51,497 bases of DNA from Desulfobulbaceae bacterium (lineage in GTDB: Bacteria > Desulfobacterota > Desulfobulbia > Desulfobulbales > SURF-16): NCBI GenBank assembly GCA_020444175.1, contig JAHLLM010000039.1, forward strand, positions 1 to 51,497. The letters run 5' to 3'. A model generated the notes under the pieces. It saw only the letters and a program-made list of their open reading frames with translations, was not told the DNA's origin and did no database searches. The position numbers and the translations under genes are program-made. Of the stretch, positions 49,793 to 51,497 are shown piece after piece (within the stretch, counting starts at the first letter, position 1; every line of letters starts with the position of its first letter).

Positions 49793-51352
49793 TTATTTTT
49801 TCCATTCTTTTGCAATTTCTTCAAAGCTTATTGATCGCCATTCCTCTTTCCAGATGTCAAGATAAGGGATATCACTTGAAGAAGGTTCTGGGTCACAAGG
49901 GGTTACATAGACAACACATGGCATAATAGTGGCCTCACCTATTAGGAGTGCTTCACCAGCCCCTAAAGATGGTAGCCCTTCCGTGATATTACCAAGAGTA
50001 TCAGGTAACAATCTTCTGACGTAGCTCTGATCATCAGGATTTGTAAGCCGCATTGCAAGAAAGTTGCTACATTGAGAAAATATTGTTTCGGAAATTTCAG
50101 ACGGTCGTTGACTGGCGATTAGTAAACTTACTCCATATTTTCTACCCTCTTTGGCAATTCTTTCTATTGCTGACAATGAAGCTTTGTAGCGCGCTAAACC
50201 ACTTTTTGGTGCATACTTATGGGCTTCTTCGTAGACTAATAGGAGAGGTGTGTCGCATGTATTCTTGGACCGCCGATAATAGTAGCCGTAATCAAACAAC
50301 AACCGGGTAATGAGAGAAACTGTCATACTTAAAACTTCAAATGGGATACCACTAAGATCTAGAATTGTGATGTTTGAATTTACGCCAGCTTTATAACCCA
50401 TTAACTGGCCAATAACATCTTCAAGTGAAAGTTCAGTTGATTTTTCTCCAAAAATAAATTGAAGTCGCGGATTATTGATTTTTGAAGCCAACCTACGGAC
50501 AAATTTATCTATGCTTCCATCGGCATATGCTCCTTTATTGATACCAATCTTATCTTTCGAAGCACGTTGAGTTGGTGCAAAACTAAGTGGCGCACTACAA
50601 TAACTCTCTAATTTTGCTTGCTCGCTATCAAAACTTTTGTCGTCGCTGTCAGTGATTATGTGTAGTGGATTGTCAGCGTCTTTTGTCTCAACAGAAAGGT
50701 TCATCAGGCAATTAACAAGATCTTGAACGCTGTATTTTAGAGGACTATCGAAGTAAACTTTCTCGGCACCAGAATTGTCCTTTTCTTTGCATAGTGTGAC
50801 TATTGTCCTTAAAAGTGACTCTTGGTTATAATTGTTTCGGTCTCCAGATTCTAAAAAAACTTCCTCCATTTCTTCTTCACTCAGAAGCCAGTAGGGAAGT
50901 ATCAGATCCTCAACTCCAATGACATTTGCTTCAGGAAATGCTGATTGATATTCTGAATGAATGTCGAAAATAACAATGTGTGAATTGTTCAGTCCAGTAT
51001 AATCACCGTTTTTTGCGGCAATTGCCTCTTGTAAAATTGTTGCAACGGTATGTGACTTGCCTGAGCCAGTGGCACCTACTATCGCAATATGCTTGTTAAA
51101 AAATCTATCTCCATGTACAGGGACCTTTATATCCCGCTGCCTCGTTAATTGAGAAAAACAGAATCTCTTCCCTACCTCAAAAGCATTGCTATAAATAGCA
51201 CCGACTTCTTCTTTTGTTGCTGGAAGAACCTTTTTGGGTGGTATTGCTAGATCATCGCCTCCTCTTTTAAACTGACCATCTTGTAGTGTGCCTAAAGGAT
51301 AAGCGTCTATCATATATTTTCGATCAGGACCCGTGTCTGCGTTTTCTTTCAT
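49793..51352 (-). CDS. HerA/DUF87-family ATPase
   Basis: 519 residues from the ATG at 51352. Walker A VGATGSGKSHTVATIL (about 91-106), Walker B PLLLVYEEAHKYAP, sensor-like LLIASQRPSEISETIF and a C-terminal arginine-finger region fit the FtsK/HerA hexameric translocase superfamily. The minus strand upstream of this ATG still encodes HerA-like sequence (RVGSYLKISDNENVALICII), so the real N-terminal beta-barrel lies further on and seems frameshifted near 51450. HerA proteins work with NurA-type nucleases or, in defence islands, with SIR2 or DUF4297 partners; any partner gene would lie outside the window. Confidence 0.85.
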   Translation of the reverse strand: MKENADTGPDRKYMIDAYPLGTLQDGQFKRGGDDLAIPPKKVLPATKEEVGAIYSNAFEVGKRFCFSQLTRQRDIKVPVHGDRFFNKHIAIVGATGSGKSHTVATILQEAIAAKNGDYTGLNNSHIVIFDIHSEYQSAFPEANVIGVEDLILPYWLLSEEEMEEVFLESGDRNNYNQESLLRTIVTLCKEKDNSGAEKVYFDSPLKYSVQDLVNCLMNLSVETKDADNPLHIITDSDDKSFDSEQAKLESYCSAPLSFAPTQRASKDKIGINKGAYADGSIDKFVRRLASKINNPRLQFIFGEKSTELSLEDVIGQLMGYKAGVNSNITILDLSGIPFEVLSMTVSLITRLLFDYGYYYRRSKNTCDTPLLLVYEEAHKYAPKSGLARYKASLSAIERIAKEGRKYGVSLLIASQRPSEISETIFSQCSNFLAMRLTNPDDQSYVRRLLPDTLGNITEGLPSLGAGEALLIGEATIMPCVVYVTPCDPEPSSSDIPYLDIWKEEWRSISFEEIAKEWKK

Positions 51353-51497
51353 CTCAATTGAAAAGCTCTCAATAATACAAATAAGTGCAACGTTTTCATT
51401 GTCAGATATTTTTAAATAGGAACCTACTCGTAGACTTTCTTCGTTAGTGTACCATTATTTCTGTAAATTCAGATAAGGCTTGGCAAGAGCAGGCCAT
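51353..51497 (-). pseudogene. Probable frameshifted N-terminal part of the HerA gene
   Basis: In the frame of the HerA gene, 34 codons upstream of ATG 51352 are open (51353-51454, TNEESLRVGSYLKISDNEN), but they contain no ATG, GTG or TTG. The frame then hits TAA at 51457-51455. Another frame is open from the window edge to 51447 (QALSEFTEIMVH), and skipping one base near 51446 joins them. The gene probably continues beyond the window. Confidence 0.5.

Noticed and set aside
1-51497. CRISPR arrays, rRNA and tRNA genes
   Set aside because: No regularly spaced direct repeats, no rRNA-like blocks and no cloverleaf with tRNA consensus bases were found; the cloverleaf at 19958 lacks them.

Overview
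The window looks like a chromosomal segment from an anaerobic or facultative Gram-negative bacterium, most likely a Desulfobacterota (Desulfobulbales-like) organism. This is inferred from gene content only. The pointers are a heme-c DUF3365 sensor kinase, a DUF362/NapH-type ferredoxin pair, HemG-type menaquinone-linked heme synthesis, MopE-type metal-binding repeats next to a CxxCH heme site, many PAS/GAF histidine kinases, HD-GYP signalling and RAYT transposases. No rRNA, tRNA or CRISPR array was seen.

Region 1 (about 1-10.4 kb): a secreted small protein, a heme-binding sensor kinase, a Tat-exported DUF362 protein and a membrane polyferredoxin. Next comes the most unusual gene of the window, a chemoreceptor whose N-terminus is a complete periplasmic alpha-carbonic anhydrase (4965-7655), followed by cheR. 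A family of hairpin repeats flanks cheR, and a plant/ATP-type phosphofructokinase follows. Region 2 (10.6-24.7 kb): a LEA14-like lipoprotein, a DRE-TIM aldolase with a KDPG-type aldolase, small Cys-rich genes and a secreted UlaG-like metallo-hydrolase. It also holds two related small membrane proteins under an operator-rich upstream region, an ECF sigma/anti-sigma pair with a coiled-coil protein and a TPR/beta-barrel protein, and hemG. A MopE-repeat/heme protein lies behind a sigma-54-like site and a structured leader, followed by an EamA transporter and a YceI protein.

Region 3 (24.7-41.1 kb, nearly all minus strand) is signalling and lipid-hydrolase territory. It contains a YitT protein, two sensor proteins, a DUF2235 hydrolase, a membrane patatin, an HD-GYP protein with a degenerate C-terminal GGDEF, and a further alpha/beta hydrolase. 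It ends in a translationally coupled three-gene phosphorelay: periplasmic-binding hybrid kinase, stand-alone receiver, and REC-PAS-kinase-REC.

Region 4 (41.1-51.5 kb) is a mobile-element-rich accessory region. It holds three toxin-antitoxin loci (one with a frameshifted toxin), three copies of a RAYT (Y1) transposon and a group II intron 3' relic. RAYT copy 2 is broken by a 276-bp MITE and, separately, by a complete IS66-family element with an 8-bp target duplication. RAYT copy 3 truncates a P-loop kinase gene. Beyond it lie a block of nested inverted repeats and a HerA/DUF87 ATPase whose N-terminus appears frameshifted at the window edge. At least four families of small dispersed palindromic or MITE-like repeats are scattered through the window and link distant intergenic regions.
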